DNA from: Elephas maximus indicus
Lineage: Eukaryota; Chordata; Mammalia; Proboscidea; Elephantidae
Reading direction: 5' to 3'
Assembly (NCBI RefSeq): GCF_024166365.1
Contig: NC_064820.1
Location: 147,022,001-147,086,000, forward strand
Length of the DNA: 64,000 bases
Shown here: in pieces, positions 1 to 13,700 of the stretch
Layout: each line of letters starts with the position of its first letter
Position numbering within the stretch: position 1 is the first letter of the stretch
The notes under the pieces: generated by a model
Databases searched by the model: none
Told to the model about the DNA's origin: nothing
Seen by the model: the letters and a program-made list of their open reading frames with translations, nothing else
Position numbers and translations under genes: made by a program

Positions 1-602
1 ACTATAAAATACTTGGTTTATAATCAAGAGAGAAATCTTAAGCTTGAGTCTTTAAAAATACATATTTGGCATTTACCTTTCATCTTATCTTACTAATTAT
101 GGGAATCTCAGACATATGGAAAAAAGAATTCAATGAAGAGACCACATTTTTATGAAATCATAACACTTTAGAAAAACGAACTAAAATTTTATTCCTAAAT
201 CTATCAGTGAGACAAGCATTATACCTAAAACAAAATTATACCTTTACAAAGTAACAACTAGCTGAGAGTAACTAAAAAAAAAAAAAATTCATTTTCTTGC
301 TACCAAGAAATAAAATACACTAAAGAAAGCAAAAGAGCTATAAGATCAGAGCAAAATCCCCACGCGTCTCAGTGATGACTGAAGCAGAGCAGGTTGTTTC
401 TTTTTCCGAGGATATGCAGTCCTTCACAAAGAACCTGTGCACAAGGCTCTACTTGTTGCTTGCCCTGGGGAATACCATTAAATGTAGAGACTGGGGAGTA
501 CCTCTAAATGTGGAGAGACAGTATGGATAACTACTTTTGGTGACAACGCATAGACTGTCAAACCTGGTACCAATAAAATTGAAGCATTTCCAAATTAGAC
601 CA

Positions 603-794
603 CTGAGATGAAGGTATAAAACCAGAAAACCAAACCCATTGCTGTCGAGTCGATTCCAACTCACAGCAACCCTACAGGACAGAGCAGAACTGCCCCATAG
701 GGTTTCCAAGGAGCGGCTGGTGGATCTGAACTGCTGACCTTTTGGTTAGCAGCCGAATGTGTAACCACTACACCAATAGGGCTCTGAGATGAAG
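603..794 (-). repeat. AfroSINE with 11-bp target duplication
   Basis: SINE body 614-783, in minus orientation from the agtcgattccaactcacagc tail to the accaatagggctct head. It is flanked by ctgagatgaag at 603-613 and 784-794. Confidence 0.9.
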
Positions 795-1149
795 CTACAG
801 GGCCTCCCAAACCAAGAAGCAACCTTGTGTTGTACTAGTAGAAGTGCCATTTTTTTTTTTTTTTTCCAGAAGGCCGATCTCAAAGGGATTAAGACATGGA
901 CCCCATCAGCACTGGTAATGGTAGCCTTACTGATAAAAACACACATGATTCAGAGATAAACGTGGTAGCAGGTGCAACCAGACACCACTGTGCTCCTGGT
1001 AAATGCAAAAGCCTCTAAAGGCTTAAACATTATTCTAAATTTTCTGAAGCAATCTTCTTTCCCAACAACCCTCTGATATGTATAATATTAAATATTCAAA
1101 TTTTCAGAGGCTACTAGCTAGATAAAACACATTAAAATGAAACATTTGC

Positions 1150-1674
1150 CAAACATTATAGTTTGTTTTATTGCATGACGTTGGCATAAGACAAAATATT
1201 ATTGAAAACTGTAGGCATCATGCAATCATCGATAAGCTAATTATTTAACTGTACTCTTAAGACAGGTAGACATATAATCTAAAATTTTAGAACTAGTTCC
1301 AAAAAAGTACATAAAAAATTTAACATGATGAGCTTTTAAATGTGGGTTATAGTTGTAGTTTTACGTAGTTAAAAAGTGCTTCAAATGTACTGCTGGAAAG
1401 TTGCTCTTTATAAATAGTGCTGGGGGGTAATGTTCGATTACAAATTGTAATAACTAATTATTTTTATGGAATTAGAAAGCTAACATTGTGATATTCAAAC
1501 TTACTTGAATCAGTTTTCAATTTTCACTCAAATTAAGTGGATAAAACATTAATAGTCTAAAAAACACCTGCTTTATAGCCAACAAAAGTCTATTGAATTC
1601 AAGTTATGTATGCTGAGTGATCAAATCTCTGAGTAGGCCTGAACGGTGAGACCTGGAAGCCACATGGGTTGGTG
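1150..1674 (-). other. SAR1B: Probable SAR1B 3' UTR
   Basis: AT-rich sequence downstream of the stop codon, without clear repeats. A minus-strand AATAAA (tttatt at 1167-1172) could end the transcript near 1150; another lies at 88-93. Which one is used cannot be told from sequence, and longer 3' UTRs running through the AfroSINE at 614-783 are possible. Confidence 0.45.
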
Positions 1675-1791
1675 CTAATTGATGTATTGTGCCATCCAGC
1701 GGAAGCCTTCTCCATAGCCTTGTCTTTTGAGCACACTGCACATGAAGACTTCTAAGGGTCGGGCGTTTAGTTCTTTCAGAGATATATTGCC
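1675..1791 (-). CDS. SAR1B: SAR1B last coding exon and stop
   Basis: The acceptor is cttctcttctag. The exon encodes [20 protein letters not shown] and then [18 protein letters not shown], followed by TAG at 1677-1675. The final residue is Asn (AAT). Confidence 0.96.
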   Translation of the reverse strand, partial: GNISLKELNARPLEVFMCSVLKRQGYGEGFRWMAQYIN

Positions 1792-4700
1792 CTAGAAGAG
1801 AAGACAGACATTATGTTGGGAGACCCCTTTATAAAATAAAAGATCCACTCCCCAGTAGAACTGCATGTTATACACCTTAGAACAAAGGGCGACTGTATAA
1901 AGCCATGGTTGCTAAGCGTCCAAATCCGCTAAATACACACAGAACCTCTTCTGTAAGTCCACCTTAGGACAGGATGGCCACTCAGTGAAAAAGACATGAG
2001 CTTGTGAGCACACGGGGATAAAAAATAATCTGACTTACACTGAAAGTTTTGATCAAAGATTCTATAGCAGAATCCTGATCAAAAAGGGGAAAATGTAGAA
2101 AATAATTTCAAATTATCACGGAATACAACCTTTCTGGCGTCACTGAGGCTTGATGAACCCCTGCAACTACTGCCCTGAGATAATCTTTAAAACTTAAACC
2201 AAAAATATCACCTGAAGTCTTCTTTAAACCAAGCAACACAAAAAACAAAAAAAACCAACTCACTGCTGTTGAGTCAATTCCAACTCATAGTGACCCTTGT
2301 AGGACAGAGCAGAACTGACCCACAGCATTTCCAAGGGGCGGCTGGTAGATTTAAACTGCCAACCTTTTGTTTAGCAGCCAGGCTCTTAACCTCTGTGCCA
2401 CCAGGGCTCCTGAACTATCTCCAGAGATCTTAAAACCAAGCAATATAATTAGTAAAAAAAGTCGGCCTTGAGCACTGTGCTCTTTTAAGAACTACATACA
2501 TGGGATCAAAATAACAACAGCAACTCAAAAAGTAAGAGTATAGGAAACCCTGGTGGCATACTGGTTAAGTGCTACAGCTACTAACCAAAAGGTCAGCAGT
2601 TTGAGTCCACCAAGAGCTCGTTGAAAACTCTATGGGGGCAGTTCTACTCCGTCCTATAGGGTCACTATGTGTCGGAACTGACTCAGTGGCAAGAGTTTGG
2701 TTTTGGTTTTTGTAAACATAAACTAAGGAAATGTTGCTTGTAAACTCTGGGGTTTTTCCATTGATTATCTGGGATTTTTCAACATGAAAGAGCTTTTTTT
2801 CCCCCTTAACAAATTCTAGTAAAAATGAACACAAAATAGTGCCTGGGGTCTTAAAAGCTTGCAAGCAGCCATCCAAGCCGCAACAATTGGTCTCTATTCA
2901 CCTGGAGCAACACAAGAAGTATCAAGAATAAAAGGGGGATATGGAATGTGTGGCTAATTGCCTCCATGAACAACTGCCTCTTTTGCCATGAGCCCAGGAA
3001 GACCCAGATGGTACCCAGCTACCAATACTGAACATTCTGATCAACGATTCTATAGAAGAATCCTGATTAAAAGGGGGAAAATGTAGAACAGAATTCCACA
3101 TTCTCATAGACTCTAGACTTCATGGAGCAATGAAGGTTGGATAAACCCCTGAAACTACTGCCCTGAGATAATCTTTAAATCTTAAGCCAAAATTATCCCC
3201 TGAATCTTCTTAAAACTGATCAATAGTTTAGCTTAACTAGTAAAAAAATGCCTGCCTTGAGCATTAGGCTTTTTTAAGAATTATCTAGAAGGGATTAAAT
3301 TGACAACCACAACTTAAAAGATTAGGCAAGAAATTTAGGGGGCAGTGAATTTTACGTTAATAAAGGGAGGAACAACTCAGAAAAGGAGTGTGAGAATGGT
3401 TGTACAACTTGAAGAAAGTAATCAGTGTTACTAAATGGTACATGTAGAAACTGTTGAATTGGTTTATGTGTTGCTGTGTATATTCTCAACAACAACAAAA
3501 TAAATTAAAATTAAAAAAAATTATTTTAATGTACTTCATATCTTTTCAGACTCAGGTATTATAAAACAAGTAAAATAAAATTTTCCAAGTTAAAAAAAAA
3601 AAAAGTCTTAGTTTATTACAAAATGTATAGTTCAAAAACTCCAAAATACTCTTATGCCTATGTTTATGTCTATTTATCCCTAGTGCAATCAGGACCTAAA
3701 CACTGAACTATAGTGTTTACACAACTCTTGGTAGGTTTAAACTCAAGTATATTATTTGGTGGCTAATTCTGAAAATGCATGATAAATAAAACTTCAAAAG
3801 CTTTAATTTAGTTCCCCACAAACACTAGTCTTAGGTAAAACAGACTTCATACAGTGGTAGAAAGTAAAGAAATGACATTAAAAAAAGACCAAATGGTATA
3901 AAGGAATTTTTTGTTTTTTTATTGTGCTTTAAGTAAAAGTTCACAGCTTAAGGTAGTTTCTCATACAAAAACTTATATACATACTGTTATATGACCCTAG
4001 TTGCACTCTCTGTAATGTGACAGCACACTCCTCCTTCCCACCCCAGATTTCCCCTGTCCATTCAACTAGCTCCTGTCCCTTTCTGCCTTCTCGTCTCGCC
4101 TCCGGACAGGAGCTGCCCGTTTTAGTCTCATGTATTTACTTGAACTAAGAAGCACACTCTTCATGAGTATCATTTTATGTCTTATAGTAAATGACAACTT
4201 TTGTTTAATAAAAAAATAAATGATAATGGGCTTGTGCTGTTGGGACAATAGTGATTTAAGAAGACATTTGTACCATAAAGTGAAAAACTTACACTTACCA
4301 AAAAAATTTTTTTTCTTACTGTCATATATTCAATTATGTGTGTATCGATTTGGCTTGGCCATGATTGCCAGTATTGTGTGATTTTCCCGTATGTTATAAA
4401 TTCTGCTTCTATGATGTAAATGAGGGCGGATGGGCCACAGTTGTGTTTGTGAGGCAGAACTCAACCGACAAGATTGGATTGTGTCTTGAGGCAATCTCTT
4501 GAGATATAAAAGATAGAAGCAAGCAGAGAGACAGGGGGACTCACACCACCAAGGAAGCAGTGCCCAGGGCAGAGCACGTCCTTCTGGACTCAGGGTCCCT
4601 GCACAGAGAAACTCCTAGCCTGGGGGAAGATCGATGAGAAGGCTGAAAGAGAGAGAACGCTTTCCCCTGGAGCTGACGCCCTTAATTTGGACTTTTAGCC

Positions 4701-7700
4701 TACTTTACTATGAGGAAATAAACTTCTCTTTGTCAAAGCCATCCACTTGTGGTATTTCTGTTATAGCAGCACTAGATAATTAAGACACTTGCCTTTCCTG
4801 TTGTCTGACCATATAAACCAAACATCTCTCGTAACCTCTCTTCACTGATAGCTTCAGGTCTGTCAATCTTATTCCCAAGAATCAGGATAGGCACATTGGC
4901 AGTAGTTTCATCTGTCATTAGTGACTGAAAAACAAAACAAAAAATAAGAAATTGATATGAAATCATCTAAAGGGCTTATCTTGACAAGACACCAAAATAG
5001 TCAAGGACTCACTCTCTACCATATCATGTCAGCTTTGCCAATTTTGTTTGGCAAACTCTCCCTACATTTTAAAGCGAGGAAAATGAAACCGTAAATTCAC
5101 TTCTTTTGTCTTCCTAGGGCTGTTTCTGTAAATGCTCATTCTGCTCACTCTGTAAATACAGTGGCTGGAGCCAATACCTTGGAAGTAGGCAGACCAGGTT
5201 TAATTTCTGGCTTTGCTGCTTCTTTGTTGTGTGACCTTGGAGAAGTTAGCCTCACTGAACCGCAGAGAGAAGTGGGAATAGTAGCACCTACCTCATGGAG
5301 TTGATCTGAGAATTAAATGAGGTAATATATGCATAGTGCCTGGCACAAAGTAGGAACTCAGGAATTCCTCGACCTCGTTCCAGGACCATAGAACCTACCT
5401 GACCTTTTAACATAAACAAATATTTGTTTGCCTGCTCTTGGCAGGAACATGGTGAGGTCAACCTGCAGTCAAATCTGTGGCCCCAGCACTAGTGCTGACC
5501 TTGCGTGCTATTCTGGAGGCCCTTTAGGAAGCATCTGGCCAAGACAAGAGGAGGTGAGGTGAATATACATGCCACTGCTTACTCCTAGGAGTGGTGACAA
5601 AAGTGATACGTCATTCAGGTTCTGGCCAACTCCTAAAAATACTGACATCTAAGGTTGACCAGGACTCAAACCAACCCACTCCAGGTATGTAGCAGATAAT
5701 ATATACTACAAAAAGGCACACACTCTGCACAGGGTGAGCTCCTCAAGTGTTCAGGAAGGAAGTCTGTATTAGTACTTCCTCAACAGTTACAATTACTCCA
5801 GGTTACTCCCTCGGCATTCTAAGTAGAGTAATCACTACTTAAAGCAATTACTGAGCTCACCAAATTGCTAGGAGTTACATTAGAGACTGCAGGAAAAGCT
5901 TCACTCTGATATTTAGATCTCCAAACTATTTCCTCAGGCTTACCAGGATGATTTAACTATGTTTAGTTTCAGTTATTTAACTTACATCAAGTTCTTCTTT
6001 TGATTCTAACAGCCTTTCATGGTCTGCACAATCCACCAGAAATACAATGCCATTGATAGCAGGAAGGTAGTTTTTCCACACTCTTCGAGCTAACAAAAAC
6101 AATCAGGAATTAGATTTTATTTGCTGGTCAAACCTAGCAGTTGGTTTGATGGAAAAGCCCTACAAAATAACAAGCGCAGTTATCCCTCAGCTGCTGCTAC
6201 TTCACTATACACCTACTCCTTACTTATCGACTATCTTGTTACCTGACATTTCACACTTAAGACAATAGCAAAAAATCTATTACTCAACCGTTTCGCACAG
6301 TAAAGACCTAGTAACAAATGACAAGGCGCAAGCCAGGAATAACAGTGACTATGATGGTTAAGGTTATGTGTCAGCTTGGCTGGGCCACAATCCTCAGTGG
6401 TTTGGTAGTTTAGCAGTGATGTAATTTGGCAGTTATATAATGATGTGGTCATCCTCCATATTCGCATAATGCCGATTTTCATGTAACAACCTGGTCTTTG
6501 GAACCCAACCATGTCAATAAGTGAGAAGTGGGTGCATACTCAAGTTAATCTTTTACCCGACGGTACCAAAATCTTTCCAGAAGTCCATAAAAAAATTTCA
6601 GGCTTTCCTTAATTGTGGGAAAGACAAATACTTCACAACTGCCGTAATTTTCCCATATGAGAAATAAAATATTTGTTACCATTAGACAATAATGCATATT
6701 AAGTTCACTGCAGGATTGCTACTATATAAATCTAAAATATGTTGTTGTTATTAGTTGCTGTCAATTCTGACTTATGGCGACCCCGTGTGTGCAGAGTAGA
6801 ATTGTTCCATAGGGTTTTCAAGGCTGTGACCTTTCAGAAGCAGATCACCAGGGCAGTCTTGGGAAATCTAAAATATAAGCAGTTAAATACATACATGCAT
6901 ATACATGTATATATACATACACACATATATATGTATGTACGTAATTGCAGCATTCATTTTTTCTTTAATTGTGCTTTAGGTGAAAGTTTGCACGTCAAGT
7001 TAACTTCTCATACGAAAACTTATAAACATTGTTTTGTGACATTAGTTGCAATCCTCACAATGAGTATTCATTTTTTGGACATTTCTAGTTTATTAGTTTT
7101 TTATCAGTGATAAATCTGAAGTCAGTGGCAGAAGGAAATTAGTATTAGGTACAAGCTTGTTAAGTTTAACAAAAGCAAACTATTCACAACAGAAAACAAG
7201 CTCCAGTATTAATAATTAACTGAAGTCATGAAACTATAAGGAGATTTTTTTCCTTGACATTCCTTTTAAGGGGATAAAACCATTTTGGGGATACCCCAGG
7301 GGAAATCCTAGTGGTGTAGTGGTTAAGAACTACAGCTACTAAAGGTCGGCAGTTCGAAACCACCAAGTGCTCCTTGGAAACCCTATGGGGCAGTTCTACT
7401 CTGTCCTATAGGATCGCTATGAGTCGGAATTGACTTGATAGAATTGGGTACAGGCATCCAGGGGAAAAAAAACTTTTTTTCTATGACTTGAGTTTTATGA
7501 CATACTTTGAAACAATACGGTAATGAAGTCTCAGACAAACTCCATTAGGTTCCAATTCTAATTACTGTATTCTAGAATTTATATATATATTTCCAACAAT
7601 CCTTATGTCTCAAATGTAACTGCTTTCACCAGCTACAACCGCTTACAGTCTTTTCAACTATAGGTCATATTGGGTTTTCAGAACACCCAACAATTCTGTA

Positions 7701-10700
7701 ATACTCATTAGTTATCACTTACTATGTGCTGGGCACTGCCAAGTACTTTTGGAGACAAAAAAGATGAGTCGGATTTTAGTCCCAGAAAGTTTAGCAAAGG
7801 AGTCTTTTCAAACTTGTTCTAGATATGTACATAAGTGTGTTAGGTGCTATGGAAGCACAGCTGAGAGCACTCCTGCTCGGGAGCGGCTCCCTGGTGAAGG
7901 TAGCAGCACTTACTCCGGGCCCTAAAGGGGCTTACTCCTGCAAATAGGGGTAGCATGAACAAAAGCACAGAGGTGGAAGAAGGCCAAACAGGTTTGGTTT
8001 GGTTGGGGCAAAGAGAATGGGGGGTGGGGGAATAATGGGAAAGGTAGACTAAAAAAGTAAACTGGGATCAGTTCATAGAGATCCTGAATGCCGATGAGTT
8101 TGGCTTCTATTTTGTAGGCAATGAGTGAACCACTGAAGGGTTTTTTATGGAGCAGTAACGTGTTCAGAACTGTGATTATGACAGTTAAGAGGTGGATTGG
8201 AGCAGAGAGAATGGGCTAAATTTGACTCATATGCGTTACCACCAAAAGCAACTCAGAATTAAATAAACTGACCAGAGAGGGTATCATGAAAATCAGCCTC
8301 TGCTTTTAAAACATTTACCTGGGGGTAATAATTCCTAAGGAGTCCGAAGGTAACTCCTATAATTTAAGTCTACTCTGGCCTTGTTTGAAGAGAATGAGAT
8401 TTCATGCATTGGAACACAATGGTCACATTTTTATGATGTTAAAATAGAACAAAGTGACTATAAGAGTAGCAGAATCTTACCTTGAACATGTCCACCCAGA
8501 TCAAAAGTTGTAAAAGTCATGCCAGCAATGGTTAGTTCTTCTGAAGCTAAGTAACAATAAAAATATTTCAACAACATGAAAATCATGAATCCATTCATGG
8601 AATATATTACTACTTCATGTCTGACTGACTTAATTGCAAATAAGGTCAAGTCAAACATTTAGGAACTGATACAAGAATGCTTTGTTGTAATTAGATACAT
8701 TTCAATTCACACTGATGATATAACACAATTAGTAATATTATTCTATTCTGGTATTCACTACCTACCACAAATCTAACATTTACTTATCTTTCCCTCTCTG
8801 TCCCTCCTGCTGAAAATGCTATTCAGACAACCACTTGCTGTGAATGCAAATGACTGCTTTAATCTAATAATTTTTCATGTAATTCCTCTTAAATGGCTCC
8901 CATGAAATATTTTCTCTCACAACTGCCATATCTTACAGGTAACATTAATGATAAACCAATAACGATTTTAAAACCTGACCATTATTTCTTCAAATATTTT
9001 TTCTGTCTTTCCCCCCTTCTCCTTCTGGGACTCCAATTACAGGTTTGTTACATAGCTTGCTCTGTTCATATTTTTGTCCAGTCATTTTTCTCTTGTGCTT
9101 TATTTTGTATAGTTTCTATTGCTATGACTTAAGTTCAATGGTCTCTCCTGCAGTTGTTGTTGTTAAGTCCCGTTGAATCATTTTCGAATCATAGTGACCC
9201 CACGTACAACAGAATGAAATACTCCCTGGTCCTGTGCCATCTTCACAATTGTTGCTATGGCTGAGCTCATTGTTGCGGCCACTGTGTCCATCAATTTTAT
9301 TGAGGGTCTTCCTCTTTTTCGCTCTCTACTAAGCATGATGTCCTTCTCTAGGGGCTGTTCCCTCCCTGCAGTACTGGTACTATTTAATTTACGTGGGATT
9401 TTCATTTCAGGTATTATATTTCTCATCTCTAAAAGTTCCATTTGGTTCTCTTTTATAACTTACATTTCTTTCCTCATTATGTTCATGTTTTCCTTTAAAA
9501 CTTTCTGCACTATTCATAACAGTTGTCTTCATGTCCCTATCTTCTAATTCCATCATCTTTGCCACGTCTAGATCTGTTTCTACTGATTGATTTTTCTCCT
9601 GGTTATGAGTCACATTTTCCTGCTTCTTTGCATGTAATTTTAGATTGGATGCTGGACTTTGTTCTGGTAGGCAAAAGAAAGCTGGACTTTGTTCTGGTAG
9701 GCAGTTAACTACTTACAGATTGGTTTTTAATTTCTGATAGGGTAGACCCAGAGTAGCCTTTACTTGGGGCTAACTTAGCCCCATTACTTAGGTATGATCC
9801 TTCTGGGGTCTCTATTGAATGCCCTGTGTATTCAACCAGGTCTCTCTATCCCAGCAGCTGGGAACCTAAATAATTCCCAGCCCCATGTGTGCTCTAAGAA
9901 TTATTTGGCTAAAAGCTCCCCTATAATTGTTCTTTCTCTGGAAGTTGTTCTTCAACTGGCTTTGTGGACTTTTGCCCTACACATGCACAAGTTGATATTC
10001 ACCCATGCAAATTTCTGAAGTTCTTTCTCTGCAGTGTTCTCTCCTCTCCAGTATTCTGCCCAGCAAATTCTAGTTATCTGGGTCTCCCCAAGTCTGGTCT
10101 TGACTCCTCAATTCAGCAAGACTACTGGGTTTTGTTTGGGTTCCCTCTCATTGTACCTGGCATAAAGAAGGGCTTGTTTTCCCTCTCTCAGGAATCACAG
10201 TCCTGTGCCAGCTATTGCCCAATACCTGAAAACAACTGTAGTATATATTTTTGTCCAAGTTTGTAGTTGTTCACAGCGGGAAGGAATTCCAGACTCTCTT
10301 ACTCCCTCATGGCCTAAAGCTGGAGTCCCCCATAATGACAATGAAAGATTCAGTATAGCTGTTTTGGTCCCGGAATAGCTTATCTTGTTAAGAAATTCTG
10401 TACGTTAACTGCCAGCTGAATGAATAATGAATACAATCTGTGTTCAAATCATTACCCACAAGGAAAAGGTAATGCTTACATGTGGTTGGCAAACTACCTT
10501 TATGGTTATAATCCCCAATGTACTCTCATCTTTATAAAAGAAGTTCCAACTTAATTAATTAAGACATAGAACATTTTTAATATCCCAGAAAGTTCCCTCT
10601 TGTCCTTCCAAGTCAATTCCTACCCCTACTCCCAAAAACAACTACTGATCTGAATTCTATCACCATAAGTTACTTTAGCCTATTCTAGAATTTCATATAA

Positions 10701-13700
10701 ATGGCATTATACAGTATGCAAGTTTTTGTGACCAGCTTCTTCCATGAGCATAATATGGTTGAATATGTTAGAAGTTTGTTTCCCATTATTGCTGAGTAGA
10801 ATTCCATTGTGTAACCATTCTCTTTTTGATGAACATCTGGGTTGTTTCCAGTTTGGGGGCTATTACAAATAAAGCTGGTATAAACATTCTTGTACAAAGC
10901 TTTTGATGAACGTATGTTTTCATTTCTCTGGGATAAAAAATCCTAGGAGTAGATTAGAATTGCTAGATCATAGGGTAGATGTGTGTTACCTTTCCACATA
11001 TGCTTTTTTTCCCTAAATTTTATTCATTTTGTTGTTGTTATTGAGAATATACACAGCAAAACATACACCAATTCAACGGTTTCTATATGTACAATTTAGT
11101 AACAGTGATTACATTCTACAAACTATGCAATCATTCTCATCCTCCTTTTCTGAGTTGTTCCCCCCTCATTAACATAAACTCGCTGCCCTCTTAAGATTTC
11201 TATTTTTTTGAGTTGCTGTTGTCAATTTGATCCCACATAGACAGTTCTTAAAAGAGTATAATGCTCAAGGCAGACATTTTTTACTGGTTAAGCTAAACTA
11301 TTGTTCACTTTTGAGATGACTTGAGGAGACATTTTTAGTTTAAGGTTTAAAGGTTATCTCAGGACAACAGTTTCAGGGGTTCAACCGCATTCCATGGCTT
11401 CAGAAAGTCTGGAGTCCATGAGAATATGAAATTCTGTTCTGCATTTTCCCCCTTTTGATCAGGGTTCTTCTATGGAATCTTTGATCAAAATGTCCGGTAA
11501 TGATAGCCTGGCATCATCCAGTTCTTCTGGTCTCATGGCAAAGGAGGAGTTGTTCATGGAGGCAATTAGCCACACATTCCTGACTTTCCTTTTTCCTCTG
11601 TTGCTCCAGGTGAATACAGACCAATTGTTATGCCTTGGATGGCCGCTTGCAAGCTTTAAAGACCCCAGACACTACCCAACAAAGTAGGAAGTAGAACAGA
11701 GGCCAATTAACTGGAACGTCCCATGAAACTATGACCCTACACCTCCAAACCAAGGAACCAAATCCCACGAGGTACTTGGTTGTACATAAGCAACCTCAGC
11801 AGCTACTCTTCAATTTTTGTCATTGTTGTAAATATATCCATCACACAACTTTTGCTAATTCAACTTTTTACAGGTATACAACTTACTGACAACAATTACA
11901 ATAATCAGCTGTGCAACCCTACCTTTAATAGATGTGATTTTTCCATCACTGTTAACCCCCTTTTTCCCCTCCTTCCTACCCCTGGTAACTGCTAATAAAC
12001 TTTGGTCTCTGTACATCTGCCTTTTCTTATCTTTTTAAGTAAGGTCATACAATATTTGTCCTTTTGTGATTGGCTTATTTTGATCAGCATAATGTCTTCA
12101 AGCTCCATCTATACTGTAGCATGTATCAAGACTTCATTCTTCCTACTGGCTGAGTAGTAGTCTAGGGCATGTATGCACATTTTGCTTATCCATCCTTTTC
12201 TTGATGGGCATTTAGGTTGTTTCCACCTTTTGGCTATTGTGAATAGTGCTGTAATGAACTTTGGTGTACAAGTCTCTTTTTGAGCCTTTGCCTTCAAGTC
12301 TTTTGGGTATATAACTAGGAGTGGAATTGCTGGGTCATACGGTAGTTCTACTTTTAGTTTTTTGAGGCACCACTACACTTTTCCACAACAGCTGTACCAT
12401 TTTGCATTCCCACCAGAAATGGATAAGGTTTCCAATTTTCTCACATCCTCCCCAACATTTGTTATTTTCTGTTGTTGTTTTTTTAAATCTTAGCCATCCT
12501 AGTGGAGTGAAATATCTCATTGTGGTTTTGATTTGCGTCTCTCTGAGCATCTTATCATGTGTCTGGTGGCCATTTCAATGTCCCCTTTGGTGAACTGTCT
12601 ATTCAAGTCCTTTGCCCATTTTATAACTGCGTTATTTACCTTTTTGTTGTTGTTGTTAACCCCTCCCCTTTTCCCCTACCTCTACCCCTGGCAACCACTA
12701 ATAAACTGTATTCTGTACATATTTGCCTCTTTTTGTTTTTTTATATAAGTGAAGTCATACAGTATTTGTCCTTTAGCGATTGGCTTATTTCATTCAGCAT
12801 GTCATCCAGCTCCATCCATATTGGAACATGTATCAAGACTATTTCTCCTACTAGCTGAGTAGTACTTCATTGTATGTATGTACCACATTTTGTTTATCCA
12901 TTCATCTCTTAATGGGCATTTAGGTTGTTTCCACCTTTTCGCTATTGTGAACAGTGATGCAGTGAACGCTGGTGTACAAGTCTCCATTTGAGTCTCTGCT
13001 TTCAATTCTTTTGGGTATATACCTAGGAGTGGAATTGCTGGGTCATATGGCAGCTCTATTTTTAGTTTTCTAAGGAACTGTTACATTGTTTTCCACAATA
13101 GCTGTACCATTTTGCATTCCCAGTAGCAATGGATATGGGTTCCAATTTCCCCACATCCTCGCCAACATTTCCTTTCAGTTTTTTTTTTTTTCCATCTTAG
13201 CCATCCTAATGGGAGTAAAATGGTGTCTCATTGTGTTTTGATTTCCATCTCTCTGATGACTAATGATGCTGAGCATCTTTCCATGTGTTTGGTGGCCACT
13301 TGAATGTCCTCTTTGGTGAAATGTCTATTCAAGTCCTTTGCTCAGTTTATGATTTGCCTTTTTTCTTGTTGTCAAAGCTTTTTGCTTTTTGTTTTTTTAA
13401 TTGTGCTTTACATGAAAGTTTACAATTCAAGTCTGTTTCTCACACAAAAACTTATACACACTGTTATATGACCCTAGTTGCTCTCCCTACAATGTGACAG
13501 CACGCTCCTTCTCTTGACCCTGTATTTCCCATGTCCATTCAACCAGCTCCTGTACCCCTCTGCCTTCTCATCTTGCCTCGAGACAGGAGCTGCCCACTTA
13601 GTCTCATGTGTCTACTTGAGCTAAGAAGCACACTCCTCACCAGTATTGTTTTATGTCTTATAGTCCAGTTTAATCTTTGTCCGAAGAATTGGCTTGAGGA

